Assembly (NCBI GenBank): GCA_012845835.1
Contig: JABAKD010000021.1
Coordinates: forward strand, 10,899,199 to 10,963,198
Source: Undaria pinnatifida
Lineage: Eukaryota; Sar; Phaeophyceae; Laminariales; Alariaceae
Reading direction: 5' to 3'
DNA length: 64,000 nt
Every line of letters begins with the position of its first letter. The stretch's first letter is position 1. Below, one piece after another: positions 1 to 11,269 of this stretch. The notes below the pieces were generated by a model. It had not been told where the DNA came from, searched no databases, and saw nothing but the letters and a program-made list of their open reading frames with translations. The position numbers and the translations under genes are program-made.

Positions 1-464
1 GCTTCGGGTAGGGCAGGGCAGCACTTCGAATTGTTCGATTCAATACTTGGTGGAGTAAAAAAGTCACCACACATATTGTCTGCGCGTACAGTGTGTAAGG
101 TAATGCCAAGAGTTCGATATAGACTATATAACAATGTACTACTATTAATAGCTACCGTTTTTAAGTGAATCCGATTCCGAGCTTCATTCATCAGATTTCG
201 ATCGGATAAATCCGAGAACACGCCAGCTGATCCTTTAGTCTGGCGACGAAACGTGTCGAGTACGGTTCTTATGATACCTTTACTCAATCAAGCATCCGGG
301 GCCAGGAAGGTGACTGACCATGTCCGCTGCGTGTGATTAGAGAAGTTGTGCACGGACCAATCGCATAATACAGCAGTCAGTCCAGATCGAGTCGATCGGC
401 GCAACTTGCTTGGGTATCGTATTATTACAGCAACAGCAGTAATGCACTTCAATTCATTTATTTC
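1..464. other. no gene recognised
   Basis: I see no long open frame, repeat match or RNA gene in this opening stretch. It is mixed-composition sequence ending in a short AT-rich run next to the A-rich tail of the SINE that follows. Confidence 0.5.
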
Positions 465-820
465 CCCATGCCATTTATTGTGATGCTCTCATTACTCTCG
501 CCCTCCCAATAGTATAACTTAGATCCGGGGTCATATAGCGGGCTCCCCTCCCCCCTCCCCACTACGGTACCTACCCTAATTTTTATCGCGAGAAGAATTC
601 AACATTTTATTCCCTCGTCGATTCGCGTCGATTTGTACCCACCCACGCTGCTATTAATAGGCGATTTCAGCAGTTAGTTTATCATTTTTCCCCATGTATT
701 TCTGCACATAAATAAAGCCAACAAAGCTCACAACGGTGGTTATTCAACTCAAGGACAAACGCTCGTATTAGTAGTAGTAGTATTCGAGTGTAACCGCACT
801 AGACCACCGGGGCGACCGGC
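465..820 (-). mobile_element. tRNA-headed SINE, near full length
   Basis: Read on the minus strand this has the layout of the commonest short element of the window. A head near 740-820 carries a pol III box A-like GGTGGTCTAGTG. A body follows with CGACGAGGGAAGAA and CGCGATAAAAATGAAGGC-like motifs, then a GGGGAGGGGAGAGAAG block, a GACCCCGG block and an AT-rich 3' end near 465-480. The same order recurs at 43285, 45700, 46540 and 52250 on plus and at 46075 on minus. Mobilisation would depend on LINE machinery; reverse transcriptase debris is present at 34933-35300, but pairing the two is inference. Confidence 0.7.
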
Positions 821-822
821 TC

Positions 823-884
823 TATCTCACTCACCGCCCCGGTGGCGTATCAGGTTACATCCTCGAGTCCGGTGTTATAGGTCA
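823..884 (+). mobile_element. truncated SINE head
   Basis: The block CGCCCCGGTGG...GGTTACATCCTCGAGTCCGGTG resembles the SINE head but lacks a body. It directly abuts the head of the preceding copy in the opposite orientation, making a small head-to-head pair. Confidence 0.4.
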
Positions 885-934
885 GCTTCGTGAGTTCAAG
901 TGCGTACTCGTATAATTTTTCGCGGGACTTTTCT

Positions 935-1135
935 TGTGTACTAATTGACTTGCGGAAAGCGCGAGAGCGTGAGTTAGCAACACTCGATGAAAAATCGACG
1001 ATCAGTGGGTGTTGGACCCTATGCGCGATAAAAATTGAAAGCAATAACCGGGGGGGGGAAGGGAAGGACAACACCTGTGACCACGGCTTGTATGTCCAGA
1101 AGCTTGAAAGTAGAAGTGTGCCAAAAAAAAAACTC
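935..1135 (+). mobile_element. R6 dispersed short element
   Basis: Shares AAGCGCGAGAGCGTGAGTT, a CGATGAAAATCGACGA-like block, a CGCGATAAAAATTGAAAGC block, a G-run with GAAGGGA and CCTGTGACCACGGCTTG with copies at 29806-30012 and 40800-41248. It ends in a nine-A run at about 1125-1133. The middle (CGCGATAAAAATGAA...GGGGAGGGGAGA...TGTGACCCCGG in the SINE) is recognisably common to the tRNA-headed SINE. The upstream part differs and shows no obvious box A, so it may be a second SINE family or a truncated relative. Confidence 0.5.
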
Positions 1136-1139
1136 ACTA

Positions 1140-1890
1140 GAAGAGATGATCAATCAGCAATCAGCAGCAAGGAGCACGTCAAGCACGGAACAACACAAAC
1201 TTATTTGTCAGCTACGTACCAACACGACCGCTTGCACTTGACCGGCACACGACCACAGCAACGGAGTCGGAGACCACAGCAACAACAAAGCACGCCATCC
1301 ACACACCGCCTATATTTCTCTAAAGAGCCTTCTCGGGAGAAAAAAAACGCCAAAAAATGCGATACCGCGACGAATACATGCCGCCACTGGTTTCTTCCGT
1401 GGATACTGTCTACCTACGACCACCTTCGCGTGACGCAGCTTAACAACAGGAGGAACTTGTATAATACAACCCTCGAGGCCCCGGGGACGCAGCCACTCGC
1501 AATGCTGCTGCGTGGCTTTTCCTGGCGCAGTAATCGTAATCACTACTACTTCATCCTTGTTTAGTCACGCATGCGCTTGCCACGTCTATATTCATGTATG
1601 TATGTATGTACGTGTACCTACCGAAATTCAATAAACAAATGCACTACTACTATGATCCCTGCCGCAGCATCACGGGGATTTTTTTAACACAGTAACATTA
1701 TTATTTGTTTTGGAACAAAGTATGGCACCAATTTGGAAACAACGTCTTGCCAAGTTTTATTTTATCAACCTCGCCATACATCAAGATCCGAAGAATAACT
1801 GGAGAGTACCATTCAAAATGCAATTTTTTGCCCGCTTCTCGATTGGATGGTGGCCTTCGAGCAAATCGATTTGACCGAGAAATGCTACAG
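1140..1890. other. no firm gene; open frames on both strands
   Basis: Frames stay open on plus up to 1564 and on minus from 1543 to 1310. Both read plausibly, so neither can be preferred without homology or transcripts. A TATG microsatellite lies near 1595-1612 and a T-run near 1679. Confidence 0.3.
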
Positions 1891-1894
1891 CACT

Positions 1895-2350
1895 GCCCAC
1901 TGAGTTATACTTAATCACTTGACTCTGTAGCTCAGTGGGCAGTGCTACTATATATATGTCAAACTACCAAAATAACCATTCATAATGTCGTCAGCGCACA
2001 CGCTTCAAAAATACAAATATGAAGTCGGTGAGAATCGAACTCACGACACATAGCACTACTCACTGTCACTTGACTCAGTAACACTCACAGTGAGTGGGTT
2101 ATGCAAAAAACCAACCAAATATGTTTTCGAGGTCGTTAATTAATTACACCGACTTCGTAAGAGCGATCTCCGGAGCTATCCCCTTTCCATACTACAGTTA
2201 GTAGCACTGAGGAGAACACTAACAACTATCATAACCATTCATAACGCATCCAGCGCGTACGCTCCGGAATACCAAATATGATCTGGGTGAGAATCGTACT
2301 CACGACACATCCTTCGTTGGTTATATGGCACTATACCCACTGAACCGAAA
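1895..2350. repeat. tRNA-like promoter modules, probable second SINE type
   Basis: Around 1925-1945 the sequence TGTAGCTCAGTGGGCAGTG matches a box A-like tRNA D-arm. Around 2028-2045 and 2287-2305 the minus strand reads GTGAGTTCGATTCTCACC and GTGAGTACGATTCTCACC, box B-like T-arms. At 2285-2350 the minus strand has a box A-like TTCAGTGGGTATAG about 30 bases before its box B, a near-complete tRNA-like unit. No aminoacyl stem closes, so I read these as tRNA-derived SINE heads and not tRNA genes. Confidence 0.45.
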
Positions 2351-2439
2351 GGAAGCGACACAGAGCAGTAGTAGCATCGATAGGGCAAGCACTTGGAGGC
2401 GGCCATGAAAAAAAAGCATCGTCGGGAAGAAATTTAGAT

Positions 2440-2760
2440 GCCAATTTGGAAATTTTGAATGTTGTCCCTTATTTGTTCGTTGAAGCTCTACATATGTATG
2501 CCAAGACCCACGAATAGCTCGGGTGTATACCGCCCAAAATACAAAAAAAAACACACTTACTTCTCGCTTGTCTCGCTCGGCGTCTACCCGCGTTCACGTC
2601 GATGCGCGGAACGGATACGGCAGAGCGAGGGGCATTTGAGCCGCCCCCCGAAGATGGCGCTCGAACGAAGCTATTGGACCGAGAATTCCAGTTCCGAGAA
2701 TCGCATACTCCTCCTGCAGACGTTTTTTGCGTAGTAAGGTCGCGCAAAAAAACATTTTTG
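2440..2760 (+). repeat. R1 dispersed repeat, copy 1
   Basis: Contains TCTCGCTTGTCTCGCTCGGC, CCGCGTTCACGTCGA and GAGCCGCCCCCCGAAGA, followed by GACCGAGAATTCCAGTTCC. The same order occurs at 3640-3900 and 4040-4330. Short open frames across it are fixed by the repeat and are not taken as genes. Confidence 0.6.
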
Positions 2761-2955
2761 AACCTATCGATATCAGGTTGACGTGCAGACCAAGCATGCT
2801 CAAAATGAGAAACATTTCAACGGCACCAAACGCAATAATATAAACAGACGAATTAGAGCGTTCTTCTTGGACGCATCATGTTCGTCTTGCAGCCTTTCTA
2901 ATCTTCTTGCATGGCATTCGTCACAACTACTCGCAATTTCCCGTGTTTTATTTGT

Positions 2956-4020
2956 TCAAGTCCTGCAGACGTCAAGCAAAACAACCGCAATATGGCTGGT
3001 TACTTCTACAATAAGTCGCGCAAAAAACCTTGGCCTATTGGGTCAAAGCCTACTAACTAAGCTCGCAGTTATTTACGGGGTCGAAATTCGGCTGGCCATT
3101 TGCATCATGTACGTTATCTAGGGTTTTCATTATTTGTTTATGAAGGGTGTCGGTCTAGAATTATATTTCCTAAATATATTTGTAATGCCGCCTTCGTTCC
3201 CGGCCGTACGTGGGGAGCCTTTCGCAGATGTCGTAGTATGTACGTGTACGACAAGCACGTCATCGCTCACGCGTTGTTTGTTTATTTATTTTTGTAGGTT
3301 GTCCATCGTTGTTGTACGTTGTTGTGGGCCGTACTCACTTAATATGTTATCAGATATTATTTTCATGTGCGTATTCACCCGAAGTTATACACATTCTTCC
3401 CAACTCCTCCTGCAGATGTTATTTGCGTAATAAGGTTGCGCAAAAAAACGATTTCTGGCCTATATCAGGTTGACGTGCAGACCAAGCACGCTCGAAATGA
3501 GAAACACTTCAACAGCATCAAACGAAATATTATTAAAAGACGAATTATAGCGATCTATTACTGGTATTATAACACGCGTTCAAGCCCTGCAGACGTCAAG
3601 CAAAACAAACGCTCGAGAGTATACCACCGCAAACTTCAAAACTTTAGCAACTACCTACGAGTATCGTTTGGAAATGATGCCAATTTTGGAAATTATCCAG
3701 ACGCTGTAGGCGTTAAGATACAACCGAAGTCACAAGATTACCTCATCAAAATACAAAAGTGTTGCAACTTCTCCTTTGACTCGCTCAGCATCCATCCGCG
3801 TTCACGTCGAGGTGCCCAACGGATAAGGAAGGGCGAAGGGCGTTGATTTCGCCCCCCGAAGGCTTTTGCGCGTTGGAGCCGCCCCCCGAAGACTTTTACG
3901 TGTTTCATTCGTTCAAGCCCTGCAGACGTCATGCAAAACAAACAAACGCTCAAGCCCTGCAGACGTCAAGCAAAACAAACAAACGCCCAAGCCCTGCAGC
4001 CGTCAAGCAAAACAAACGCT
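2956..4020 (+). repeat. 37-bp tandem repeat and isolated relatives
   Basis: Three tandem units begin at 3913, 3950 and 3987, an exact 37-bp period for the first two. Each has CAAGCCCTGCAGACGTCA and GCAAAACAAAC. Single relatives lie at 2956-2988 and 3578-3612. Frames run through the array but reflect the repeat. Confidence 0.75.
3640..3900 (+). repeat. R1 dispersed repeat, copy 2
   Basis: Same ordered blocks as at 2440: a GGAAATTATCCAGACGCTG-like start, then CTCGCTCAGCATCC, CGCGTTCACGTCGAGG and two CGCCCCCCGAAG blocks. It leads directly into the 37-bp array. Confidence 0.6.
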
Positions 4021-4039
4021 CGAGAGTATGCCACCGCAA

Positions 4040-4330
4040 AATTCAAAGCATTAGCAACTACCGTTTGGAAAAGATGCATATTTTGCAAATCATCCAGGCG
4101 CTGCAGACGTCAATATACAACCAAAATATCAAGAATTCCTCCTCGACATGCAATATTTTTGCAGCTTCTCGCTTGTCTCGCTCGGCATCCGTCCGCGTTC
4201 ACGTCGTGGTACGGAACGGATACGGCAGGGCGAGGGGCGTTTGAGCCGCCCCCCGAAGACGGCGCTCCATCGAAGCTATTTGACCGAGAATTCCAGTTCC
4301 GCGAATCGCATACTGAGGCCGAGACGAAAA
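4040..4330 (+). repeat. R1 dispersed repeat, copy 3
   Basis: Repeats the R1 order again, ending with GACCGAGAATTCCAGTTCC as at copy 1. The three copies lie in one orientation within 2 kb, so this looks like local amplification. Confidence 0.6.
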
Positions 4331-4374
4331 AAAATCCTTACCGAATCCCCGAAAAAAAGAATGATCATATATAT

Positions 4375-4446
4375 ACGAGTATCACACACAGCTTGCAAAG
4401 ATGAGTTTCGACGAAATCTTCGATCTCACAGCTGGAGTGTTTTTTC
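4375..4446 (+). mobile_element. foldback (FB) family tip
   Basis: Carries the conserved tip GTATCACACACAGCTTGC...GATGAGTTTCGACGAAATC...GATCTCACAGCTGGAGTGT. This motif occurs about 14 times in the window in both orientations. Here it lacks the GC-rich arm found at 22265, 29150 and 62700. Confidence 0.6.
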
Positions 4447-4449
4447 ATT

Positions 4450-5085
4450 TTTCATAATATATTTATCCTTGCCTTTCGACAATATAGCGTAGATTCCGAT
4501 CCGATATACATCGAATATCCCTCTATAAAGCAGTTATCTCTCTTAAGATCCTCTGCGAACCATTTTATAAAAAGTATTCGAAGGACGTCAGCCGTGAGTT
4601 AACTTTATTCATTCCTTTCACCAAATCTTGTCGTTTTAGCCACTCCTTCCTTTCCCCACATCTTTTCATTTTTGCGACTCTTTCCTTTCCCCACATATTT
4701 TTCATGTTTAAATCATCGATAACTTTCTCGGTCAAGAACCCCCCCTGCCCGTCACAAATGGTTTTGGCCACAAAGTGTTACATACAGCAGTAGTGGGTAC
4801 CCCGGTTTTATGAGCACCCTTTTTGGCGCCCACGTACAGCGACCAAAAAACTGTGACTGCGACATTTTCAAGCGTCTACGACAATATAGCGTGAGCGCGC
4901 AAAAGTACGATTAAGATCATACCTCGCGCGTCCTGTGCGACCCCTCCTTAGATTGTTGCATTCTATTTCGGACGCCAAAGTTAGTCATCCCCCAATCAGC
5001 AGTACACGAGATGCTGCAATCATTCATTTCATCCCCCTCTGAATCCCCAAAGAAAGGGGGTTCATGCGGGACTTAGACTGGGGCT
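4450..5085. other. no gene recognised
   Basis: I find only a short near-duplication, CCTTTCCCCACAT, at about 4649 and 4689, and no convincing frame or dispersed-family match. Confidence 0.4.
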
Positions 5086-5087
5086 AC

Positions 5088-5420
5088 CGTGGTAAGGGGG
5101 GCGTACTCATTTGTTGCTTGCCTTAGTAATGCTACCGTTGACCACGCGTCCCTTTCGAGACGGAGCACCGTTCCTACTCCTAATAGAGACACCTCCAACG
5201 TTTGGGCGCTCATTACGATTCTTCCGTATACTACCAAGAAACTGTTTGCTTTTCCCATCCCCGTCCAGCTTAGCCGTCTGCGGCCACCACCTATCTCCTA
5301 GGGTAGCGATCGTTTTCTCGCTGCTCTTTAGTCTACCAAAATGCCACGTTCGTCCAATTTCCTCATCCTCTCCTCTTACGCATCCCGTTCCTCCTTGTCT
5401 ACGGTACGGTAGGGCGCGGG
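5088..5420 (+). repeat. R2 dispersed repeat, copy 1
   Basis: Shares CCCTTTCGAGACGGAGCACC, TAGAGACACCTCCAACGTTTG and GGCCGTCTGTGGCCA-like blocks with 19745-19930 (+) and with 60240-60600 read on minus. The 60-kb copy extends the match through CTCCTCTTACGCAT-like sequence. No terminal repeats could be made out, so the class is unknown. Confidence 0.6.
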
Positions 5421-5614
5421 GGTATACTCCCCATTTTCACTACGGTGTGTAGACCACTCCAAGGCATGGCTCACATCCTCGCTCCAACAAGGACTTGAAA
5501 ACCTACTTTGGTTTCTTTATTTCTTTCTACTCAGGCCACCGGTTATTCACAACGTGTTGTTTGTGCAAAAGAGGAACAAATGGTGCCACCTTTACCGTAC
5601 GTAGCCTGCGCCCG

Positions 5615-5971
5615 TTATATTTCGTCGTTTTTTACCCACTGAAGCACTAAAAAGGTGTGGAAGATAATGGCAATTTGGGGGCATTTGTTTCTGGGTTGAC
5701 GGGGGGCTCCTTGGCCCCAAATCGTCGGGATTATCGTTCCGTTTTTCTTTTTCAAGATGAACGTATCGTATACGTAGACCGTGGATTTTGATTGTTCGTC
5801 GGGTTGCACGTGAAACCTTTTCTTTTTAGGTGAAGTACAGATCTTTAAGTGAATGAAACCCAGCGAATCAAACGTTTGGTGCGCTCCATTACCGCACGAG
5901 GCGTGCATCCGACAGCTACCACGGTAGCAGTTGTTTAGTTGTTGACCATGAGACTTTGCGGTTAGTTGCAC
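5615..5971 (-). CDS. hypothetical open frame, unknown function
   Basis: A 118-codon frame with balanced Lys, Asp, Gln and aromatic content. Visible stretches include SPKKKRFHVQPDEQSK at roughly residues 48-63 and GTIIPTIWGQGAPRQPRNK near 82-100. It is not low-complexity and overlaps no repeat family found here. The first codon is GTG and an upstream TGA closes the frame, so either the 5' end lies in another exon or this is a remnant. A plus-strand frame diverging from about 5966 is also open, so chance openness is a real alternative. Confidence 0.25.
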   Translation of the reverse strand: MQLTAKSHGQQLNNCYRGSCRMHASCGNGAHQTFDSLGFIHLKICTSPKKKRFHVQPDEQSKSTVYVYDTFILKKKNGTIIPTIWGQGAPRQPRNKCPQIAIIFHTFLVLQWVKNDEI

Positions 5972-6599
5972 GCAGAAAATTCACAAAGGCGTACGTCTTT
6001 TGCATCTAACTTAAGGCGTTTGTTTATGGCTCGACACGTGGTGTTGATCAATAGACCCTTTTTACGAGTTTTGATTTATAGTGTAGCAAACGAAAACGCG
6101 ACAAAACTAGTACGTGTGGTTTTATCAAACTGCTACGAAGAGCGTGGAGCCTTGGGAGTATTGCCATGCTGCCTCCGCCCGTGTCGTAAGTATATTTCCG
6201 TTGTTCTTCGAACGCGTGCTCTATCTACCCAGCCGCGCGAGCTGCTTCGGGTGGCTATCATTTTTCTTGGACACTTGTGCGTCTGAGTAAAAATATACTA
6301 AATTAAGCCAGCAATTAGAAGTTTTTTTTTTTTCTCCGCCAGACTACTACCAGTAAGTACCCGCAAAACGGACCCAGCTCACAGCTCCACCAACCAGGAT
6401 ATCACGTATGCGACAAGACACATGTACTTTTATATAACACGCCGTCCAACTGATGCAGCAGGTAGCGCTCGTCTATATATATTCCCACCGATATAGCATG
6501 AGACCGGGTGTGAAACATATACGACGCTTTCGATGAGAAAAAAACTAAACCGTCTCATCCACACACTCGTTCATCCGGACATATTTTGTACCGTATATT

Positions 6600-7140
6600 T
6601 CATTTTTTACCTTGCAGGGGGCAACCAACGTCTACAAAAGACGGGCATCAACGTACCGGCGAAAAGTAAGAAAGGGTTTGGGGGAGGGAGGGGGTCCCGA
6701 TAGGTGCACGATAGGTCAACCGTGGCGGCCAGACGAGGACCATGCATTAAAGCGCACGAAAACAGGCAGCGCTGTTCTTCATCGTGCCGAAATGAATGCC
6801 ATCACACGGGATATGATATCACGGCTTCTAACCTGCCCACTTGCGGCTGCCCGGATAGCCACCACCGCCGCCAAGATCGCCTCCACTACCGCCTCCCCAC
6901 CGCCAAACCCACCACCGTCAACACTATCGCCATCCCCACACTACCATCACGACCGCCACCACCGTAACCGTCACCTCCTACCGCCGCCGCCGCTGCCACC
7001 ATCGCTGGCGCCGGCAGAAGTGAACGAGACGATCCAAGGCACCCACTATTATCCCCCACGCAACCGACACCCTCACTCTACTCTACTCTCTGCTTGCTGT
7101 ACACGCGACCTCAAACTCTACTACTCTCCCCCGTAACTGT
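6600..7140. repeat. CAC/CCG-rich low-complexity tract
   Basis: The core at about 6840-7000 is dominated by ACC, CAC and CCG triplets. It yields a Pro/His-rich frame on plus and Gly/Val-rich readings on minus. No splice-bounded frame could be chosen, so I call it low-complexity sequence and not a gene. Confidence 0.5.
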
Positions 7141-7329
7141 ACTGACTGTCTGTGCTTCAGTGGCACCCACTAAAAAAACTCTCACGAATCCCACCCACAG
7201 TACTACCACCACCCTGGCCTCTACACACCCTGCTCACGCATAATACGCCCTCCGTAGCCTAGAAAACCTACGATTGTTCACCCCCCTCCGACCTCACCCA
7301 AATTTAGTATTATTAATAGGCATCTCGCC

Positions 7330-9210
7330 TTTGCATCATTGAAAACCAACGCCCTCTGGCCCTAATATCCCGCCATATACAGAAGAGAGTACAACACGCC
7401 CTCTTGGCCTTAAAACCCAACGCCCTCTGGCATAGTTGGCCCATGTATCCCACCCACGATGAAGGCATGGAAAAACGCCTTCAAGGCTTCGAAAACCGCC
7501 TCGATTCCCTTCCCGCCCACGCATGTTACGAGGCTGCGCGCACCCATAGCTTTGAAAGCCAACAAGCTTTGACTCTTCTACTCTGGCCCGTTCGGGGCCG
7601 CACGCTCAGAAACTAGACGTCACGTCTCCTCATCTTTGAAAACCAACGTGTTCTGCCCCCCGCCCCCTAGCTCATATGGGCCACAAGGTGCCGAGTTCTG
7701 CCTCACAAGGTGATATTTAGCGGGAAGCAGCTCGCCCTTCCTACAACTCGCCGAGCACCTCACGGAGCGTCGCGCTTGGTGCAAGCAATGCCTGCCTGGT
7801 TGGTGAAAACCCGGCTTACTCCGTCCTGAGATTGTAGGGACGAGAGGGTCTATCGTCATAAAAAAACGGATATCATACGCATGAAAAGAGTATACCCCCC
7901 TAGCTCCTCTGGCCCTCATCCGTACGAAAAATAAGAGGCGACATGCATCCGATGCCTTGAAAACCAACGCCCACCTGGCCCCTCTCCCCGCTGTTGTCTC
8001 GCCTGCACATGATACGAGGCAACGCACCTTCGCAGCCTTAAGCCCCAAAACCCATACCAGTATATACTCTGGATCATATCTGTCAACGCTCACACAGAAA
8101 AATGGGGCGATGAAGCCTCGCAGCCTTGAAAACCAGCGTCCTCTATCTCCTCCGTCCTGTCTGGTCTATCTTTACCACCCACACAGAACAACGGGCGAAC
8201 TACTTCCACAGCGCGGAAATTCCTTGCCCCCCCCGTCAGCGTACCTGACACCTGTGTTCCTACATAATACGAAGCAACATGCACCCAATGCACCCAAATA
8301 CTTGAAACCCAAAGACCTCTTGCCCCTCTGCCGCACCCACACAGAATATGAGGAAAACACACGCCTCTTTCGCCTGGAAAACCGGCGGGGTATCAAGAAC
8401 CACCGCAACGCTGGCCTCTCTGGTTCCCGTGCCCCGTCCGCACACCACGTGAGACAAGGTGTTTCCACCTTTCAAACGCGGCAACAACCTCTGCCCCCCC
8501 TTACTTCGTCTGACCCCGGTGTCACTTCATAATAGCAACAAAAATGCATCAACGGGCTTGAAAACCACCGCCGTCCGGCCCTTCTCACTCCTGCAGTCCC
8601 TGTGCCTCGTCGACAACTAGATACGAGGCATTATGTATCCAGAGCTCTTAAAACTCACGCTCGCCGACCCCTCTGGCCCCTATGTCCCGTCCGCACAGAA
8701 AGAACAGTAAGAGGCAATACGCATCCTCAGCCTTGGAAACTGACCACAGAATACAAGACACAAACGCATCCACAATCATGAAACCCAATGCCCATCCCGC
8801 CCCTTTCTCCTGTGCCCCGTCTAAACCAGAATACGAGGCAACACGCACCCTGAGTCTCGAAAACCAACACGCTCTCTAGCACCGGTGGCCTGTCTGGTAT
8901 TATTGTCTCCATCCCGTCTACATGGAATACCAGGAAGCACGCCACGCCAGCCCTGAGAGTCAATGCCCACCTGGATCCTCCCGCTCCTGCATCTCCCTTG
9001 CACACAGAATACGAGGCAACGCACCCAGTCTTGAAAACGGAACGCCCTTCACGGAACCTCCGCGACCCCTCTGGCACGTATGTCTATGTATCTTGTCCAC
9101 ACAGATCACCAGGAAAAACACTTCCACAGCTCTTAAAACGAACGCCCTCTGAAAGCCTCTTTCCCCTCTAACAGTAGCTTCTTTGTTGCGTCCACACGCG
9201 CTATGAAGCA
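7330..9210 (+). repeat. degenerate minisatellite, period about 64-102 bp
   Basis: The motif CTTGAAAACCAACGCCCTCT and variants recurs near 7340, 7411, 7487, 7551, 7637, 7956, 8038, 8125, 8300, 8376, 8558, 8645, 8732, 8776, 8856, 9031 and 9133. It alternates with CCGCACAGAATACGAGGCAA-like blocks. Spacing is mostly 75-95 bases. The array is interrupted at 7680-7905 by an R3 element. A single related unit lies near 9820-9910. The many frames in both strands here are by-products of the C/A-rich unit. Confidence 0.75.
7680..7905 (+). mobile_element. R3 dispersed element, inserted copy
   Basis: Shares CACAAGGTGCCGGAGTTC-like sequence, CACCTCACGG, GCGCTTGGTGCAAGCAATG and TGGTTGGTGAAAACCC with 18120-18385 (+), 18905-19500 (-) and 23870-24465 (-). 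It lies inside the minisatellite and so most likely arrived after the array formed. This copy lacks the outer half seen at 19136-19500. Confidence 0.6.
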
Positions 9211-9239
9211 AGAGTCGTGCTGCGGGTACTAGGGTCAAC

Positions 9240-9720
9240 TCGTTTTCCTGTTCTATGACACCGAATTTTTCCCTACTGAGTATGGGATATTGTCGTTGTC
9301 AATCGTCGCTCTGTTGGCTCTCCCACAAAGAAGACTTAATTTATATATAGAGCTGTATTAATTGTTGGCGCCGGCAGCGGTGACAAGCAAAAAAGACGGT
9401 TTATATCGCAAAAAAAAACGAAAAAAAGACACGAAAGCTATAGATGTCATACGGCGGACGGGTCACCGATCCGATTTCCACGTGATGATCTAGATATTCC
9501 AGGCAAGATCTGTACGGTCTAGATCATGTTATCGGGTCGGAGCCGCACGATCATGCACGATCTAGCAAATATTTTCAGGGTTGGATCTGCTCCCTCTCTT
9601 ACGTACAGATCCTGTACAACGTCTCAGAACGGCAGGTGAAGGATCTACCATCTAGATGGATCATCTACCGTAGATCGTGGCCTGTTCGACCGAGTTGAGA
9701 AATATAGCACAGAAATAGGC
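9240..9720. repeat. GATC-rich patch
   Basis: Between 9468 and 9677 there are eleven GATC tetramers in about 210 bases, where roughly one is expected by chance. Several sit in TCTAGATC- or GATCTAG-like contexts. Similar but smaller GATC enrichment occurs near 13640-13760 and 16228-16297. I see no gene here. Confidence 0.6.
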
Positions 9721-9789
9721 TAAGCCACGCAACCACTCTCGCGAGCCCTAGAACCCCCCCCCCCCTCTACGGTCCATAGCCTTTGCCTT

Positions 9790-11250
9790 ACCCTTGAAGC
9801 GAGCACGCCTTCAAGCTTCATTGAAACCCAGTAAAATATCACACCACGTCCTCTGGCCCCTCGTCCCCGCTCCCCCCCCGTCCGCGCAGAAAAACAATAG
9901 AAAAACATGCCTCGCCAGGCTGATTTCTTTCCTCCCAAAAACACGTTTGGCTTCTCTTCCGTTTTTCTGCCGCCTCCCCCCTGCCTTCTCTGGACGTAAC
10001 CGTCGTTCCTTAGGCCATCGCGCTGCGCGGTTTTCTCTATAAAGCCCCTGGGGCAAAGTTTGTTCCGGGGAAAAGTTCAAACCTGAGCTATGTTTAACCC
10101 TGGTCCAGAGGTGCCATGCCCTTCTTAGAAAAGGACACACGGTTCGGTTCCGTTCGGGTCGGTTCGGCTTGGCTCGGCTCGGTTCGGGTATGGTATGAGT
10201 GGATGTGGATTTACGCTTCCCATCACTTTGTGAGGGACGAAATCTAAAGGGCCTCCTGTTGCATCGCACGGCAAAGATTTGCGAAAAAGCATAATTGGGG
10301 GAATGAAATAACTGGCAGGTCAGGAATGGAAAATTGAAGACATGGAAGAACAAGAAAACGCGGCACCGGTAGAACCGCAGGGAAAAAACAACACCATCCT
10401 GACACCAAACAAATGAAGGCAGGCAAAGAAGACAGTGCCCTCGTGCGCTAAAAAATTACCAGGTAGGAGGCAAGAGAGAGCAAACAGAACTGTCGCGCAG
10501 ACAAAAAAATGGGCTACAATTAAAGAAAAGCTAAACCATGCACCAAGAAGAGGCAAAACGAAATAAACGCACTCCTGTGAAAAAAAAACCAAGCGAAGAC
10601 GAAAAATAACGTAATCGTCTGTGCGAAAAAAACCCGAAAAATAAATTAAGAAAACCGCACAATCCGTAGTGCATCAAAACCCAAGAGGAAAAAGATACAA
10701 CAACCTAAAATGAATCGCAGCCCTAAACGAAAAATACCGGATAAAGAAAAAGCATATCTAAACCAAAAAAACGCCACCAAATCAGTACGGCCAAAACAAA
10801 ACCTAGAAACAAAAACCAACGCTCAGAAATCAGAAACAACACCTCGACAGCAAAAACAGCACCATTACCACGAAACAGCACCATTACACTGGAAAAAACA
10901 TGGCACCAAAAAATACATGCGGGGCAGAAGAAAGCAACAAATCCAACATCAAGGCATGCATGCTGACACGCGCGGAACGAATGTCGGTTGCCAAAAAATA
11001 TTCCAAGGAGGGGGTTTACCAAGCAATTCGCTTCTTCTTTTCGTAGTGGGGGACGTTGCTTCTGTATCCGCCGAAAAAAACAAATCGCAAGAAACCGGAA
11101 AAAAACAGTACAAAAAATACGCAGCAGAACAAATGTTGCTCGGCGAACAATTTGCGAAGCACAGGGTTAACTTTTTGGGTGGTTGGGGGAGGGGTATTGC
11201 TTTGCTCTTCCACCCCCCACACGCACAATATTATATCAAATAAGAGGGTT
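9790..11250. repeat. A/C-rich degenerate tandem region
   Basis: A TTCGG/CTCGG pentamer patch lies at about 10140-10196. From 10300 to 11000 the plus strand is strongly A-rich with recurring AAAAACAACACC- and AAGACAGTGCC-like blocks. GGTGGTTGGGGGAGGGG-type blocks appear from 11040. Open frames here are Lys/Gln/Thr-rich on plus and Phe/Leu/Val-rich on minus, as expected from the skew. Confidence 0.5.
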
Positions 11251-11269
11251 TAATAAAGCAAACGCTTTT

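Noticed and set aside
5966..6286. 106-codon plus frame diverging from the minus frame at 5971
   Set aside because: It has protein-like composition but no splice signals, repeat or family support. Only one of two conflicting low-confidence frames was kept.
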